14,985 nt of DNA from GCA-2861595 sp035526335 (GTDB taxonomy: Bacteria; Actinomycetota; Acidimicrobiia; Acidimicrobiales; GCA-2861595). The first letter of the stretch is position 1, and the number at the start of each line of letters is the position of its first letter. Positions 1 to 9,735 of the stretch are shown one piece after another. The position numbers and the translations under genes were made by a program. The notes beneath the pieces were generated by a model, which was not told the DNA's origin, ran no database searches, and saw only the letters and a list, made by a program, of their open reading frames with translations. The DNA is taken from positions 1 through 14,985 of the forward strand of contig DATLCN010000047.1 of NCBI GenBank assembly GCA_035526335.1. Reading direction: 5' to 3'.

Positions 1-363
1 GGTGAGCATCTTGGTGGACACCTTGGAAACGGACTTCGACCCGAGGGTCGCGCGGATGTTGCGTTCGTAGCTCTTCTTGTATCCGTGGATCGTGTTGGGC
101 GAGCGACCCTTGCGTTCCAGCTCGATGATCCATTCGTGGAAAAGGTGCTCAACGGTGGCGCCCGTCCCGGTGTGCCGGCCCTTCTCCGACTCGACCAACA
201 GAGCAGCGCGCGCCTTCTTCGCCTCGGGGAGCGTGCCGCGAAAGATGCGACTCGCCTGGCGGCGCTTGCCGGTGACCGGGTCGCGGCCGGCCTCCACGAT
301 GAGCTCCCAAACACCCGGCGAGCGCTCCCTCATGCCGGGTGGTGTCCGCAGGGGCTTTGCCAT
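1..363 (-). CDS. Tyrosine-recombinase integrase, N-terminal part (partial at window edge)
   Basis: This open frame begins with ATG at 363 and runs without a stop to base 1, so only the first 121 residues are present. Residues about 10-50 (MRERSPGVWELIVEAGRD, then DPVTGKRRQ) match the AP2-like arm-DNA-binding domain at the N-terminus of phage and ICE integrases. Residues about 67-121 (VEHLFHEWIIELERKGRSPN, then TIHGYKKSYERNI) match the SAM-like core-binding domain. The catalytic domain with the R..H-R-H..Y residues would lie outside the window. By family, the protein would integrate and excise a mobile element by site-specific recombination. The gene starts 88 nt beyond the 3' end of a tRNA and reads away from it, typical of an element integrated in that tRNA. 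A TAGGAT hexamer lies 8 nt before the ATG and could be a -10 element or, through AGGA, a ribosome-binding site. Whether the full protein is intact cannot be seen. Confidence 0.9.
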   Translation of the reverse strand, partial: MAKPLRTPPGMRERSPGVWELIVEAGRDPVTGKRRQASRIFRGTLPEAKKARAALLVESEKGRHTGTGATVEHLFHEWIIELERKGRSPNTIHGYKKSYERNIRATLGSKSVSKVSTKMLT

Positions 364-382
364 GCCGCCAGATCCTACAAGA

Positions 383-404
383 AAATGTTGGATAAATGTT
401 GGAT
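383..404. repeat. Perfect 11-bp tandem direct repeat between integrase and tRNA
   Basis: AAATGTTGGAT occurs twice with no gap (383-393 and 394-404), in an AT-richer pocket between the integrase start and the tRNA 3' end. Direct repeats here are commonly arm-type integrase or excisionase binding sites. That role is inferred from position only. Confidence 0.6.
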
Positions 405-451
405 GGCCATCTGGCGGGGAGTTTCAAAAACAACGTTTCCCCAGGTCAGGA

Positions 452-484
452 TGGTGGGCCCGGCAGGGATCGAACCTGCGACCA
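452..484. other. Putative attachment site in the tRNA 3' half
   Basis: Integrases of this type commonly recombine within the T-arm and acceptor end of a tRNA gene, and the integrase gene here sits just beyond that end. The interval is inferred from position and family habit. The second copy of the repeat, at the far end of the element, would be outside the window, so the boundaries are not established. Confidence 0.3.
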
Positions 485-527
485 AGGGATTATGAGTCCC
501 CCGCTCTGACCACTGAGCTACAGGCCC
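452..527 (-). tRNA. tRNA with CAU anticodon, probably tRNA-Ile2 (lysidine type)
   Basis: The reverse complement folds as a 76-nt cloverleaf. The acceptor arms are GGGCCTG and CGGGCCC, the D-arm starts TAGCTCAGTGGT, the anticodon loop is CTCATAA (anticodon CAU), and the T-arm is GCAGGTTCGATCCCTGC. The 3' CCA is encoded (TGG at 452-454 on the plus strand). The bases after the anticodon stem (TTGGTCGC) and the C4-G69 and C5-G68 acceptor pairs resemble the tRNA-Ile2 read by TilS, which modifies C34 to lysidine to decode AUA. Elongator tRNA-Met is the alternative. The 3' half is a likely integration site for the neighbouring element. It lies 27 nt downstream of the tRNA-Asn gene and is probably co-transcribed with it. 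Confidence 0.9.
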
Positions 528-554
528 GGGCTCCGCACCCGATCGACAACTCTG

Positions 555-627
555 CTCCGGGGCTGGGACTTGAACCCAGAACCTTGGGATTAACAATCCC
601 CTGCTCCGCCAATTGAGCTACCCCGGA
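555..627 (-). tRNA. tRNA-Asn (GUU)
   Basis: The reverse complement gives a 73-nt cloverleaf. The acceptor arms are TCCGGGG and CCCCGGA with discriminator G, the D-arm starts TAGCTCAATTGG, the anticodon loop is TTGTTAA (anticodon GUU), and the T-arm is CTGGGTTCAAGTCCCAG. The 3' CCA is not encoded; the next bases are CAG, so CCA must be added after transcription. It is the first gene of a two-tRNA unit. Confidence 0.95.
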
Positions 628-641
628 CTGAAGGTCCGACG

Positions 642-647
642 ATAGTA
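642..647 (-). promoter_or_regulatory. Candidate -10 element for the tRNA pair
   Basis: On the minus strand TACTAT lies 14 nt before the tRNA-Asn 5' end, which would place transcription start about 8 nt upstream of the mature tRNA. I see no convincing -35 at 16-18 nt spacing. Confidence 0.35.
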
Positions 648-726
648 GCGCCCAGGACCAAGCCCTATTATCTGGCGATGGGTCCGGCACCCTGGCGGGT
701 CTGACCAGACCAGAACCCAGGTTCGA

Positions 727-755
727 TTGTCAAGAAGTGCCCCGGCGGGTAAGAA
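727..755 (+). promoter_or_regulatory. Candidate promoter of the YtxH-like gene
   Basis: TTGTCA (727-732) and TAAGAA (750-755) are separated by 17 nt. The ATG begins 6 nt after the second box, so transcription could start at or next to the start codon. The -10 lacks the usual final T. A purine-rich GAAGGG overlaps, so a very short leader is also possible. Confidence 0.4.
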
Positions 756-761
756 GGGTGC

Positions 762-1037
762 ATGAGATTCCGACTGGGCTTCGTCGTAGGCATGGGCACC
801 GGGTACTACCTTGGGACGATGGCGGGGCGTGAACGCTACGAGCAGATCAACCTGTGGGTGGACAAGCTCAAGCGGACAGAGACATTCGAGGTGGCTACCG
901 AGAAGGCGCGCAGCGTGGTGGACGTCGGGGTCGGCCGAGCCAAGGATCTGGTGGATTCCCGCACCACCAACGGCGGGCACGGCGACGCCAACGACGACAT
1001 CGACAACCCCTACCGCCGACCTACAACCGAGTTCTGA
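762..1037 (+). CDS. Small YtxH-like protein
   Basis: The product has 91 residues. The N-terminus (RFRLGFVVGMGTGYYLGTMA, then GRERYEQI) has the glycine-rich hydrophobic helix followed by a basic G-R/K-E-R segment seen in YtxH-like proteins. Residues about 35-70 are a charged amphipathic helix (VATEKARSVVDVGVGRAKDL), and the C-terminus is acidic and polar with no recognisable motif. The hydrophobic stretch (about residues 5-21) could be a short membrane anchor or surface helix. The family is often linked to stress responses but has no defined enzymatic role, so I assign none. The gene converges on rpoD with 20 nt between the stop codons. Confidence 0.8.
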   Translation: MRFRLGFVVGMGTGYYLGTMAGRERYEQINLWVDKLKRTETFEVATEKARSVVDVGVGRAKDLVDSRTTNGGHGDANDDIDNPYRRPTTEF

Positions 1038-1057
1038 GCGGCCGAGCCTACCGCTCC

Positions 1058-2328
<1,271 letters not shown>

Positions 2329-2332
<4 letters not shown>

Positions 2333-4086
2333 TCGTTCTCGCGGCCCCATTTCACCAGCCAGGGTACCAACCTGGCCGTGGCCTCGGCACTGGGCAGCGC
2401 CTCGAGGGTGACCTTGAGCCACCCCATCGTGGGCGACAGCTCGAGCGCCCATTCGGGCTTGGCACGAGCCTCTGCCTCGAGCGCGGCAACGGCCCGGTTT
2501 CCGGCCCGGCGCACCAGACGCGCCACCACGGCGTCGGCGTCCACGTCGGGATCTTCCACCGCCAGCCGCTGGAGAAGCGCCGCTGCAGCAGGGTCAGCTG
2601 ACTCGATCGCCTCATGCAGGGTCTGCGACCGGCTCAGCGCCCGGAAGGCGGACAGGTTCAACTCGTCAGCGAACAGGACCTCCTCCAGGCGGTCGGCCAC
2701 CTCGTCGGGTCGGTGGACGGCGAGCAGCAGCGCCTCCACCTCGGCGCTCGCCGCCCTGGGCCGCGGCGAACGGGGCGGCTCGGCCGGCGCCGCGTTGCCT
2801 CGCCCGGCGGAGGCCGGCCGGCTCAGCCGGGCCCGGAGGCGGTCCGGGTCGACCCGGCAACGGTCGGCCAGCTCCATCACGTACTGGTCCCGCACGAGCT
2901 CGTTCGGATGCTCCCGGATCACGGCCACCCCGGCTTCGGCCGCCCGGGCCCGACCCTCGGGCGCGCCGAGATCGGCCGCCGCCAGCACCCGCTCCAGCCG
3001 GAAAGCGAGGAATGGTTTCGCCTTCTCGAGCGCCGTGCGCAAAGCCGCCGGATCCCTCCGGGCGACGTCACCCGGGTCACTGCCCGGGGGTAGTGCGGCG
3101 ACCGCCAGGTCGATCTCGTAACGCTGCTCCCACTCATAGAAGCGCTCCGCCGCGGCCTGACCGGCGGCGTCGGCGTCGTAAGCCAGAACGATGCGCCGGG
3201 CGAAGTTCTTGAGCATGCGGAAGTGCTCATCCGCAAGCGCCGTCCCGCAGGTGGCCACCGCCCGCGGCAGGCCCGAGCGGAAGAAGGCGATGACGTCGGT
3301 GTAGCCCTCACACACGATCACCTCACCCGATCGCACGACTTCGTTCTTGGCCCAGTTCAGGGCGTAGAGGGTGCGGCTCTTGGAGTACACGGGCGACTCG
3401 TGGGAGTTCTTGTATTTGGGCCCATCCGCGCCCGGCAGGTTGCGACCGCCGAAGGCCACCGGCCCGCCGCCGGTGTCGAAGATGGGGAACATGATGCGGG
3501 CGCGGAACGCGTCCTGCTGGCGACCCAGGCGGTTGATGATCCCCAGGCCGGTGTCCTGAATGACGTCGTCAGGGACCTCCAGGGCTTGGACCAGGGCATC
3601 CCATTCGTCGGGTGCCCAGCCCAGGCGGAAGGCGCGCACCGTGTCGGCGTCGTAGCCACGAGAGCGGAGATAGCCGCGGGCGCCGGCAGCGTCGGCCGCG
3701 GTGAGGAGGCGTTGGTGGTACCACTCCACCGCCCGCTCCATGGCTTCGGCGAGAACCCCCCGGCGGTGACGGTCCTTCCCTTCCTTGACGTCGTCGTAGC
3801 GCAGCTCGATCCCCGCCCGGGATGCGAGCCGCTCCACCGCACCGACGAAGTCGAGGTGCTCCACCTCCCGGACGAAGGTGATGACATCGCCCTTGGCCTG
3901 GCAGCCGAAGCAGTAGTACAGCCCCTCCTGCTGGTTTACCGAAAAAGACGGGCTCTTTTCGGCGTGGAAGGGGCAGAGGCCCACCCATCGTCGGCCTACC
4001 TTCTTGAGAGCGATGTGCTCGGAGGCCACCTCCACGAAGTCGACAGCGTGGCGCACCTTGACCACGTCCTCGTCCACGATCCCCAC
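2329..4086 (-). CDS. dnaG: DNA primase DnaG
   Basis: DnaG makes RNA primers at the replication fork. The 585-residue protein shows the N-terminal CHC2 zinc-binding domain with C38, H41, C59 and C62 (CPFHAEKSPSFSV, then YYCFGCQAKGD). The catalytic core includes FGGRNLPGADGPKYKNS (212-228). The Toprim metal-binding residues are E260 in VIVCEGYTDV and D304/D306 in LAYDADAAGQ. A Pro/Ala/Arg linker (about 425-450) leads to a C-terminal helical domain that should bind the DnaB helicase. The start is GTG at 4086; a second in-frame GTG at 4077 is possible. There is no Shine-Dalgarno sequence. Instead TACCGT lies 7 nt before the GTG, suggesting a leaderless mRNA. The 3' end overlaps rpoD by 4 nt. The length is slightly short for the family but all key residues are present. 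Confidence 0.97.
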
Positions 4087-4093
4087 GGGGGCG

Positions 4094-4099
4094 ACGGTA
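4094..4099 (-). promoter_or_regulatory. Candidate -10 (TACCGT) for leaderless dnaG-rpoD transcript
   Basis: TACCGT sits 7 nt before the dnaG GTG, with no Shine-Dalgarno between them. It is part of the 12-mer GTACCGTCGCCC (4089-4100), which also occurs exactly upstream of uppS (9702-9713). No clear -35 is visible. Confidence 0.45.
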
Positions 4100-4114
4100 C
4101 TGCCGGTCAGCGGA

Positions 4115-4215
4115 TTGGGCCCCGCTCGGGCTCAAGAGCGACGGCCGGGTGTGGGGCAGGGGCCCCCACGCTCCGGAGGAGAGCGGGGTTGGGGCCCCCC
4201 TCGGGCTCAAGAGCG
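4115..4215. repeat. 16-bp direct repeat flanking a GGGGCCCC hairpin between ppdK and dnaG
   Basis: CTCGGGCTCAAGAGCG occurs at 4125-4140 and 4200-4215. The second copy contains the last two codons and stop of ppdK (minus strand), and similarity extends a few bases further as TTGGG/TTGGGG. Between them two GGGGCCCC blocks (4159-4166 and 4191-4198) pair, supported by inner GCTC/GAGC pairing, to make a strong GC hairpin starting 8 nt after the ppdK stop. It could terminate ppdK transcription or block mRNA decay, but there is no T-tract. Confidence 0.55.
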
Positions 4216-6837
4216 CAGAGCGAGGATGGCCTGTGCCGAGGCCAGGCGGGCGATCGGGATGCGGAAAGGCGAGCAGCTCACGTAGTCGAGGCCGGCCTCG
4301 GCGAACAGCGAGATGGATTCGGGGTCGCCGCCGTGCTCTCCGCAGACACCGAGCTTGAGACCGGGCTTGGTGGCCCTCCCCCGCTCCGCTCCCAGCTTCA
4401 CCAGCTCGCCTACTCCGGTGGGGTCGATCGTCTCGAATGGATTGCGCTTGAGCAGTCCCAGCTCGAGATACGTGCTCATCATGCGGCCCTCAACGTCGTC
4501 ACGGCTGAATCCGAACGTCATCTGGGTCAGGTCGTTGGTGCCGAAGGAGAAGAAGTCGGACTCCTCGGCGATCTCGTCGGCCCGCAGGGCAGCGCGGGGT
4601 GTCTCGATCATGGTGCCGATCTGCACGGCGATGGGCTTCTTGACGCCCATGGTCGCCGCGGCCACGGCATCCTCCACCCAGGACCGGGCCAGGGCCAGCT
4701 CCTCACGGGTGACGGTGAGGGGGATCATGATCTCGATGACAGGCCGGCCCTTCGCCTTGACCCGATCGGCGGCCGCCTCCATCAGCGCACGAACCTGCAT
4801 GGCGTACAGCCCGGGCTTCACCACACCGAGGCGGACACCACGGGTGCCGAGCATCGGGTTGAACTCGTGCCACGCCCGGGCGGCGGCGTAGAGGTCCTTC
4901 TCCTCGGCCGACAGACCGGTGGTGGCCTCCTTGACGGCCAGCTCCTCGGTGGAGGGCAGGAACTCGTGCAGCGGAGGGTCCAGCAAACGCACGGTGACGG
5001 GGAGGCCGTCCATGGCCTCGAGGATCTCGAGGAAGTCGGCCTTCTGGGCGGCCAGAAGCTTCTCCAGCGCGGCGGCCTCCTCCTCCGGCGTGTCGGCCAG
5101 GATCATGGCGCGCACGATGGGCAGGCGGTCCTCCCCGAGGAACATGTGCTCCGTACGGCAGAGGCCGATGCCCTCGGCGCCGAACCGGCGGGCCTTCGCC
5201 GCGTCGGGTCCGGTGTCGGCATTGGCTCTTACCGCCATCTTGCCCTTTCGGACCTTGTCGGCCCAGCCCAGGATCATGTCGAACTCCTTCGGCGGGGCGA
5301 TGGTGGACAGCTCGACCTCGCCGAGCACCACGTCGCCCGTGGTGCCATTGACGGAGATGACGTCGCCCTCGTTCACCTTGGCGCCGCCGGCGATGAAGCT
5401 CCTCCCGCTGATCTTGACGGCCTCGGCCCCGACCACCGCCGGCTTGCCCCAACCGCGCGCCACGACAGCGGCGTGGCTCACCAGGCCGCCCCGGGCGGTG
5501 AGGATGCCCTCGGCCACGATCATCCCGTGCACGTCCTCGGGTGACGTCTCGCTGCGGACCAGCACGACCTTCTCGCCCCGCTCGGAAGCCTCGGCCGCAC
5601 CGTCGGCGGTGAAGTAGGCACGCCCGACGGCACCACCGGGTGATGCGGGAAGCCCCTTGGCGATGACGTGCAGGAACTTGCCGGCGAACTGGGGATGCAG
5701 CACCTGGTCGAGGTGGTCGGCGGTGATGCGCCGGATGGCCTCTTCCCTGGTGATCTTCCAGGCCCGACCCTTGGTCATGTCGACGGCCATTCGCAGCGCG
5801 GCCGGGCCGGTGCGCTTTCCCACCCGGGTCTGCAGCATCCAGAGCTTGCCCTGGTCGATGGTGAACTCGGTGTCGCACATGTCCCGGTAGTGCTTCTCCA
5901 GGCGCTCGAAGATGGCCAGCAGCTCCTTGTGGATCTTGGGGAACTTGGCTTTTAGAGCCGACAGCGGCTCGGTGTTGCGGATGCCGGCAACCACGTCCTC
6001 GCCCTGGGCGTTGACGAGGAAGTCGCCGTACTCGCCCTTGGCACCGGTGGCGGGGTCGCGGGTGAAGCCCACACCGGTCCCGGAGTTGTCGTCACGGTTG
6101 CCGAAGACCATGGCCTGCACGTTGACCGCGGTGCCCAGGTCGTGGGGGATGCGCTCGCGGTTCCGGTAGGCGACGGCGCGTGGGCCGCTCCACGATTGGA
6201 AGACGGCGTCGATGGCGCCCCGCAACTGGTCAGCCGGATCCTGCGGAAAGGACGACCCGGTACGACTCGCCACGACATCCTTGTACCGACCCACCAGCTT
6301 CTTCAGCGCCGGCGCCGAAACCTCGGCATCAGCAGTGACGCCGTCGGCCTCCTTGGCCTCGTCCAGAAGGATGTCGAACGCAGAACTTTCGATGCCCTGG
6401 ACGATGCGCCCGTACATGGCGATGAAGCGCCGGTAGGAGTCGTAGGCGAAGCGCTCGTCGTCGGTCTGCTTGGCGAGGCCCTCGACGGACTCGTCGTTCA
6501 GCCCGAGGTTGAGAACGGTGTCCATCATTCCCGGCATGGAGAACTTGGCCCCGGAGCGGACACTCACCAGAAGGGGGTCCCTGGCGTCGCCGAGCCGCTT
6601 CTTCATGTCCTTCTCGAGCTTCTTGACCTGCTTGGCGATCTCTTTGTCGAGCCCCTGCGGCCAGGTGCCGCTCATCGCCTCGCGGCAGCCGTCGGTGGTG
6701 ATCGTGAACCCGGGCGGGACCGGCAGCTTGAGCACCGACGTCATCTCCGCCAGGTTGGCTCCCTTGCCCCCCAAGAGGTCCTTGAGGCTCATGGGAGGCT
6801 TGCGGTGCTTGTGGTCGAAGGCGAAAACGAAGGGCAT
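4207..6837 (-). CDS. ppdK: Pyruvate, phosphate dikinase
   Basis: This enzyme interconverts pyruvate + ATP + Pi and phosphoenolpyruvate + AMP + PPi, in gluconeogenesis or PPi-linked glycolysis. The 876-residue protein has the N-terminal ATP-grasp half (LGGKGANLAEM at about 22-32; SVRSGAKFSMPGMMDTVLNL at about 92-111). The phosphohistidine domain has catalytic H455 (GGLVSHAAVVARGWGKP), at the same number as in the well-studied clostridial enzyme. The C-terminal PEP/pyruvate barrel has GAEGIGLCRTEHMF, GTNDLTQMTFGFSRDD and active-site C832 in GVCGEHGGDP. The threonine usually two residues before the histidine, phosphorylated by the PDRP regulator in plants and some bacteria, is valine here. ATG at 6837 is preferred over an upstream TTG at 6864. 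TAGGAT lies 8 nt before the ATG and may be a -10 or an AGGA ribosome-binding site. glyQS ends 50 nt upstream. Confidence 0.97.
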   Translation of the reverse strand: MPFVFAFDHKHRKPPMSLKDLLGGKGANLAEMTSVLKLPVPPGFTITTDGCREAMSGTWPQGLDKEIAKQVKKLEKDMKKRLGDARDPLLVSVRSGAKFSMPGMMDTVLNLGLNDESVEGLAKQTDDERFAYDSYRRFIAMYGRIVQGIESSAFDILLDEAKEADGVTADAEVSAPALKKLVGRYKDVVASRTGSSFPQDPADQLRGAIDAVFQSWSGPRAVAYRNRERIPHDLGTAVNVQAMVFGNRDDNSGTGVGFTRDPATGAKGEYGDFLVNAQGEDVVAGIRNTEPLSALKAKFPKIHKELLAIFERLEKHYRDMCDTEFTIDQGKLWMLQTRVGKRTGPAALRMAVDMTKGRAWKITREEAIRRITADHLDQVLHPQFAGKFLHVIAKGLPASPGGAVGRAYFTADGAAEASERGEKVVLVRSETSPEDVHGMIVAEGILTARGGLVSHAAVVARGWGKPAVVGAEAVKISGRSFIAGGAKVNEGDVISVNGTTGDVVLGEVELSTIAPPKEFDMILGWADKVRKGKMAVRANADTGPDAAKARRFGAEGIGLCRTEHMFLGEDRLPIVRAMILADTPEEEAAALEKLLAAQKADFLEILEAMDGLPVTVRLLDPPLHEFLPSTEELAVKEATTGLSAEEKDLYAAARAWHEFNPMLGTRGVRLGVVKPGLYAMQVRALMEAAADRVKAKGRPVIEIMIPLTVTREELALARSWVEDAVAAATMGVKKPIAVQIGTMIETPRAALRADEIAEESDFFSFGTNDLTQMTFGFSRDDVEGRMMSTYLELGLLKRNPFETIDPTGVGELVKLGAERGRATKPGLKLGVCGEHGGDPESISLFAEAGLDYVSCSPFRIPIARLASAQAILALRS

Positions 6838-6845
6838 GACGCCCG

Positions 6846-6851
6846 ATCCTA
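6846..6851 (-). promoter_or_regulatory. Candidate -10 (TAGGAT) for ppdK
   Basis: TAGGAT is 8 nt before the ppdK ATG within the 50-nt gap after glyQS. Its AGGA could instead serve as a ribosome-binding site, so the call is ambiguous. There is no clear -35. Confidence 0.35.
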
Positions 6852-6887
6852 CCGACCACCCCAAAAGGTTGGCTCGGCTAAGGACGG

Positions 6888-8198
<1,311 letters not shown>

Positions 8199-8205
8199 GG
8201 GTGCG

Positions 8206-8211
8206 AATGTA
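8206..8211 (-). promoter_or_regulatory. Candidate -10 (TACATT) for leaderless glyQS transcript
   Basis: TACATT lies 7 nt before the glyQS ATG in the 40-nt gap after recO. The intervening CGCACCC has no Shine-Dalgarno character. No -35 was recognised. Confidence 0.4.
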
Positions 8212-8238
8212 ATGGAGGGGCCCGCGGACGGGCTCGGC

Positions 8239-8967
8239 TCACCCGGAGCGGTTGAGGACGTGGAGGGTGCGCAGCCGGCGCTCCAGGTGGTGCTCGAGCG
8301 AGCTGGTCGCCAGCTGTTCGACCTCTAGGACGACGGGGCCGGCGGGCTCGTCCAGGGCTGCGGCCAGGCCGCCTCCGAGCACGCGCCGCAGCAGGACCAG
8401 CGCCTCGGGAGTCACGGGCACTCCCCGCCGGCACGAGCGGCAGAGGGCGCCGCCTTCGACGAGATCGAAGGCCACGAGATCCTGCGGGGCGCCGCAGGTG
8501 GCGCACTGGTCGAGCAGCGGGTGGGCCCCTTCGGCCGAGAGCAGCTTCCAGAAGAACGCGCCCAGCAGCAGCGGCGCATCCCGCGCCGCCAGCGAGCGGA
8601 GCGCGCCCACCAGCATCGAGTACAGCCGGGCGCTGACCTCCCGCTCCTGGGCCACCTGGTCGACCGCCTCCAGCAGGCACTGGGCCCTGCCCATCCGGTC
8701 CAGGTCGTCGCGGATGGCCCGGAAGTGGTCCAGCGTCTCGGCCTGGTTGACGATGTCCAGCTCCCGCCCCTCGTACATCAACAGGCTGACGTGGCTGATC
8801 GGCTCCAAGCGGGACCCGAACCGGCTCTTGGTCTTGCGCACCCCCTTGGCCACTGCCCGCACCTTGCCGTGGCCCGGCGTCACCAGGGTCACGATCCGGT
8901 CGGCCTCCCCCAGCTTGATGGTCCGCAGCACCACCCCCTGGTCCCGATAGAGCCGGCTGGGGCTCAC
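8239..8967 (-). CDS. recO: DNA repair protein RecO
   Basis: RecO anneals single strands and, with RecR, loads RecA on SSB-coated DNA in the RecF pathway. The 242-residue protein starts with the OB-fold region (LYRDQGVVLRTIKLGEADRI, then VTLVTPGHGKVRAVAKGVRK). A helical middle domain follows, then a C4 zinc motif with C155, C158, C176 and C179 (CATCGAP, then CRSCRRG), as in many actinobacterial and Deinococcus RecO proteins. The start is GTG at 8967, supported by a strong GGAGAAGG ribosome-binding site immediately upstream. This contrasts with the leaderless-looking neighbours and fits expression from a uppS-recO transcript, since uppS ends 13 nt upstream. Length and domain order are normal. 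Confidence 0.95.
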   Translation of the reverse strand: MSPSRLYRDQGVVLRTIKLGEADRIVTLVTPGHGKVRAVAKGVRKTKSRFGSRLEPISHVSLLMYEGRELDIVNQAETLDHFRAIRDDLDRMGRAQCLLEAVDQVAQEREVSARLYSMLVGALRSLAARDAPLLLGAFFWKLLSAEGAHPLLDQCATCGAPQDLVAFDLVEGGALCRSCRRGVPVTPEALVLLRRVLGGGLAAALDEPAGPVVLEVEQLATSSLEHHLERRLRTLHVLNRSG

Positions 8968-8980
8968 CCCTTCTCCCCGT

Positions 8981-9700
8981 TCACACGTCGAGGCCGCCGA
9001 AGCGGCGGTCGCGGCGTTGGAACTCCCGGACCGCCTCGAACAGGTTCTCCCGGCGGAAGTCGGGCCAGAGCACGTCGGTGAAGACCAGCTCGCTGTAGGC
9101 CAGCTCCCAGAGCAGGAAGTTGGAGATGCGGAACTCGCCCGATGTGCGGATCACCAGGTCAGGGTCGGGCATGTCGGGGAGGTACATCCTCGTGCGGATG
9201 GCCTTCTCGTCCACCTTGTCGGCGGGCACGCCGTCGGCCACCAGGGCACGCACGGCGTCGACTATCTCGGCCCGCCCCCCGTAGTTGAAGGCGATGGTGA
9301 GGGTCATGGTGCGGTTCTTCTCGGTGAGGACCACCGACTCGTCCATGCGCCGGATCAGGCGGCGGGGCACCCGCCAATCTCGCCGGCCGGCGAAGCGGAT
9401 GCGCACGCCCCGCTCGTGCATCTCGTCCCGCCGGCGCACCAAAAGCGACTCGTTGAAGCGCATGAGATAGCGCACCTCGTCAACCGGGCGTTTCCAGTTC
9501 TCGGTGGAAAAGGCGTAGACCGTGAGCCAGCCGATGCCCAGCTCCAGCGCCCCCTCCACCGCGTCGAACAACGCCTCCTCGCCGGCGGCGTGCCCCTGCG
9601 TGCGGGGTAGGCCCCGCTTTTTGGCCCACCGCCCGTTCCCGTCCATCACGCAGCCGATGTGGACGGGTAGATGCCTCGGATCGATGCCGTCCAGCTCCAC
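8981..9700 (-). CDS. uppS: Isoprenyl transferase (polyprenyl/undecaprenyl diphosphate synthase)
   Basis: This cis-prenyltransferase condenses isopentenyl diphosphate onto an allylic primer to make the polyprenyl carrier lipid for peptidoglycan and other glycans. The 239-residue protein shows HIGCVMDGNGRWAKKRGLPR with catalytic D20, then GWLTVYAFSTENWKRP, AFNYGGRAEIVDAV, and the basic/acidic pocket DPDLVIRTSGEFRISNFLLW to VLWPDF near the C-terminus. I chose GTG at 9700 (MELDGIDPRHLPVHI) because the conserved domain begins a few residues later. The frame is open further upstream to 9886, but that part has no family similarity and would overlap the divergent yihY-like gene. TACCGT lies 6 nt before the GTG and there is no Shine-Dalgarno, suggesting a leaderless mRNA. 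It is the first gene of the minus-strand block. Product chain length cannot be read from the sequence. Confidence 0.95.
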   Translation of the reverse strand: MELDGIDPRHLPVHIGCVMDGNGRWAKKRGLPRTQGHAAGEEALFDAVEGALELGIGWLTVYAFSTENWKRPVDEVRYLMRFNESLLVRRRDEMHERGVRIRFAGRRDWRVPRRLIRRMDESVVLTEKNRTMTLTIAFNYGGRAEIVDAVRALVADGVPADKVDEKAIRTRMYLPDMPDPDLVIRTSGEFRISNFLLWELAYSELVFTDVLWPDFRRENLFEAVREFQRRDRRFGGLDV

Positions 9701-9706
9701 AGGGCG

Positions 9707-9712
9707 ACGGTA
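9707..9712 (-). promoter_or_regulatory. Candidate -10 (TACCGT) for leaderless uppS transcript
   Basis: TACCGT is 6 nt before the chosen uppS GTG, inside GTACCGTCGCCC (9702-9713), which is identical to the sequence before dnaG. It supports the GTG at 9700 as the true start. Confidence 0.45.
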
Positions 9713-9717
9713 CCTTG

Positions 9718-9735
9718 CCGGGACCCTTGTCCCGG
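9718..9735. repeat. Perfect 7-bp inverted repeat in the uppS/yihY divergent region
   Basis: CCGGGAC (9718-9724) and GTCCCGG (9729-9735) are perfectly complementary around a 4-nt spacer. They lie just upstream of the proposed uppS -10 box. A second inverted pair, CCGCGG (9766-9771) and CCGCGG (9778-9783), lies 13 nt before the yihY-like GTG. Both could be operator sites in this 96-nt divergent gap. No regulator is identified. Confidence 0.5.

Noticed and set aside
416..442. Rho-independent terminator after the CAU tRNA
   Set aside because: Only a 5-bp GGGGA/TCCCC pairing around a 17-nt loop is present, and the T-run lies inside the loop instead of after the stem.
375..690. Minus-strand ORFs of 73 and 66 residues over the tRNA genes
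   Set aside because: They are read-through translations of the two tRNA genes (peptides such as GPVAQWSERGTHNPLVAGSI are classic tRNA artefacts) and have no independent support.
3223..5544. Long plus-strand ORF (773 codons) antisense to dnaG and ppdK
   Set aside because: It is His/Gly/Leu-rich antisense sequence with no domain, lying across two certain genes.
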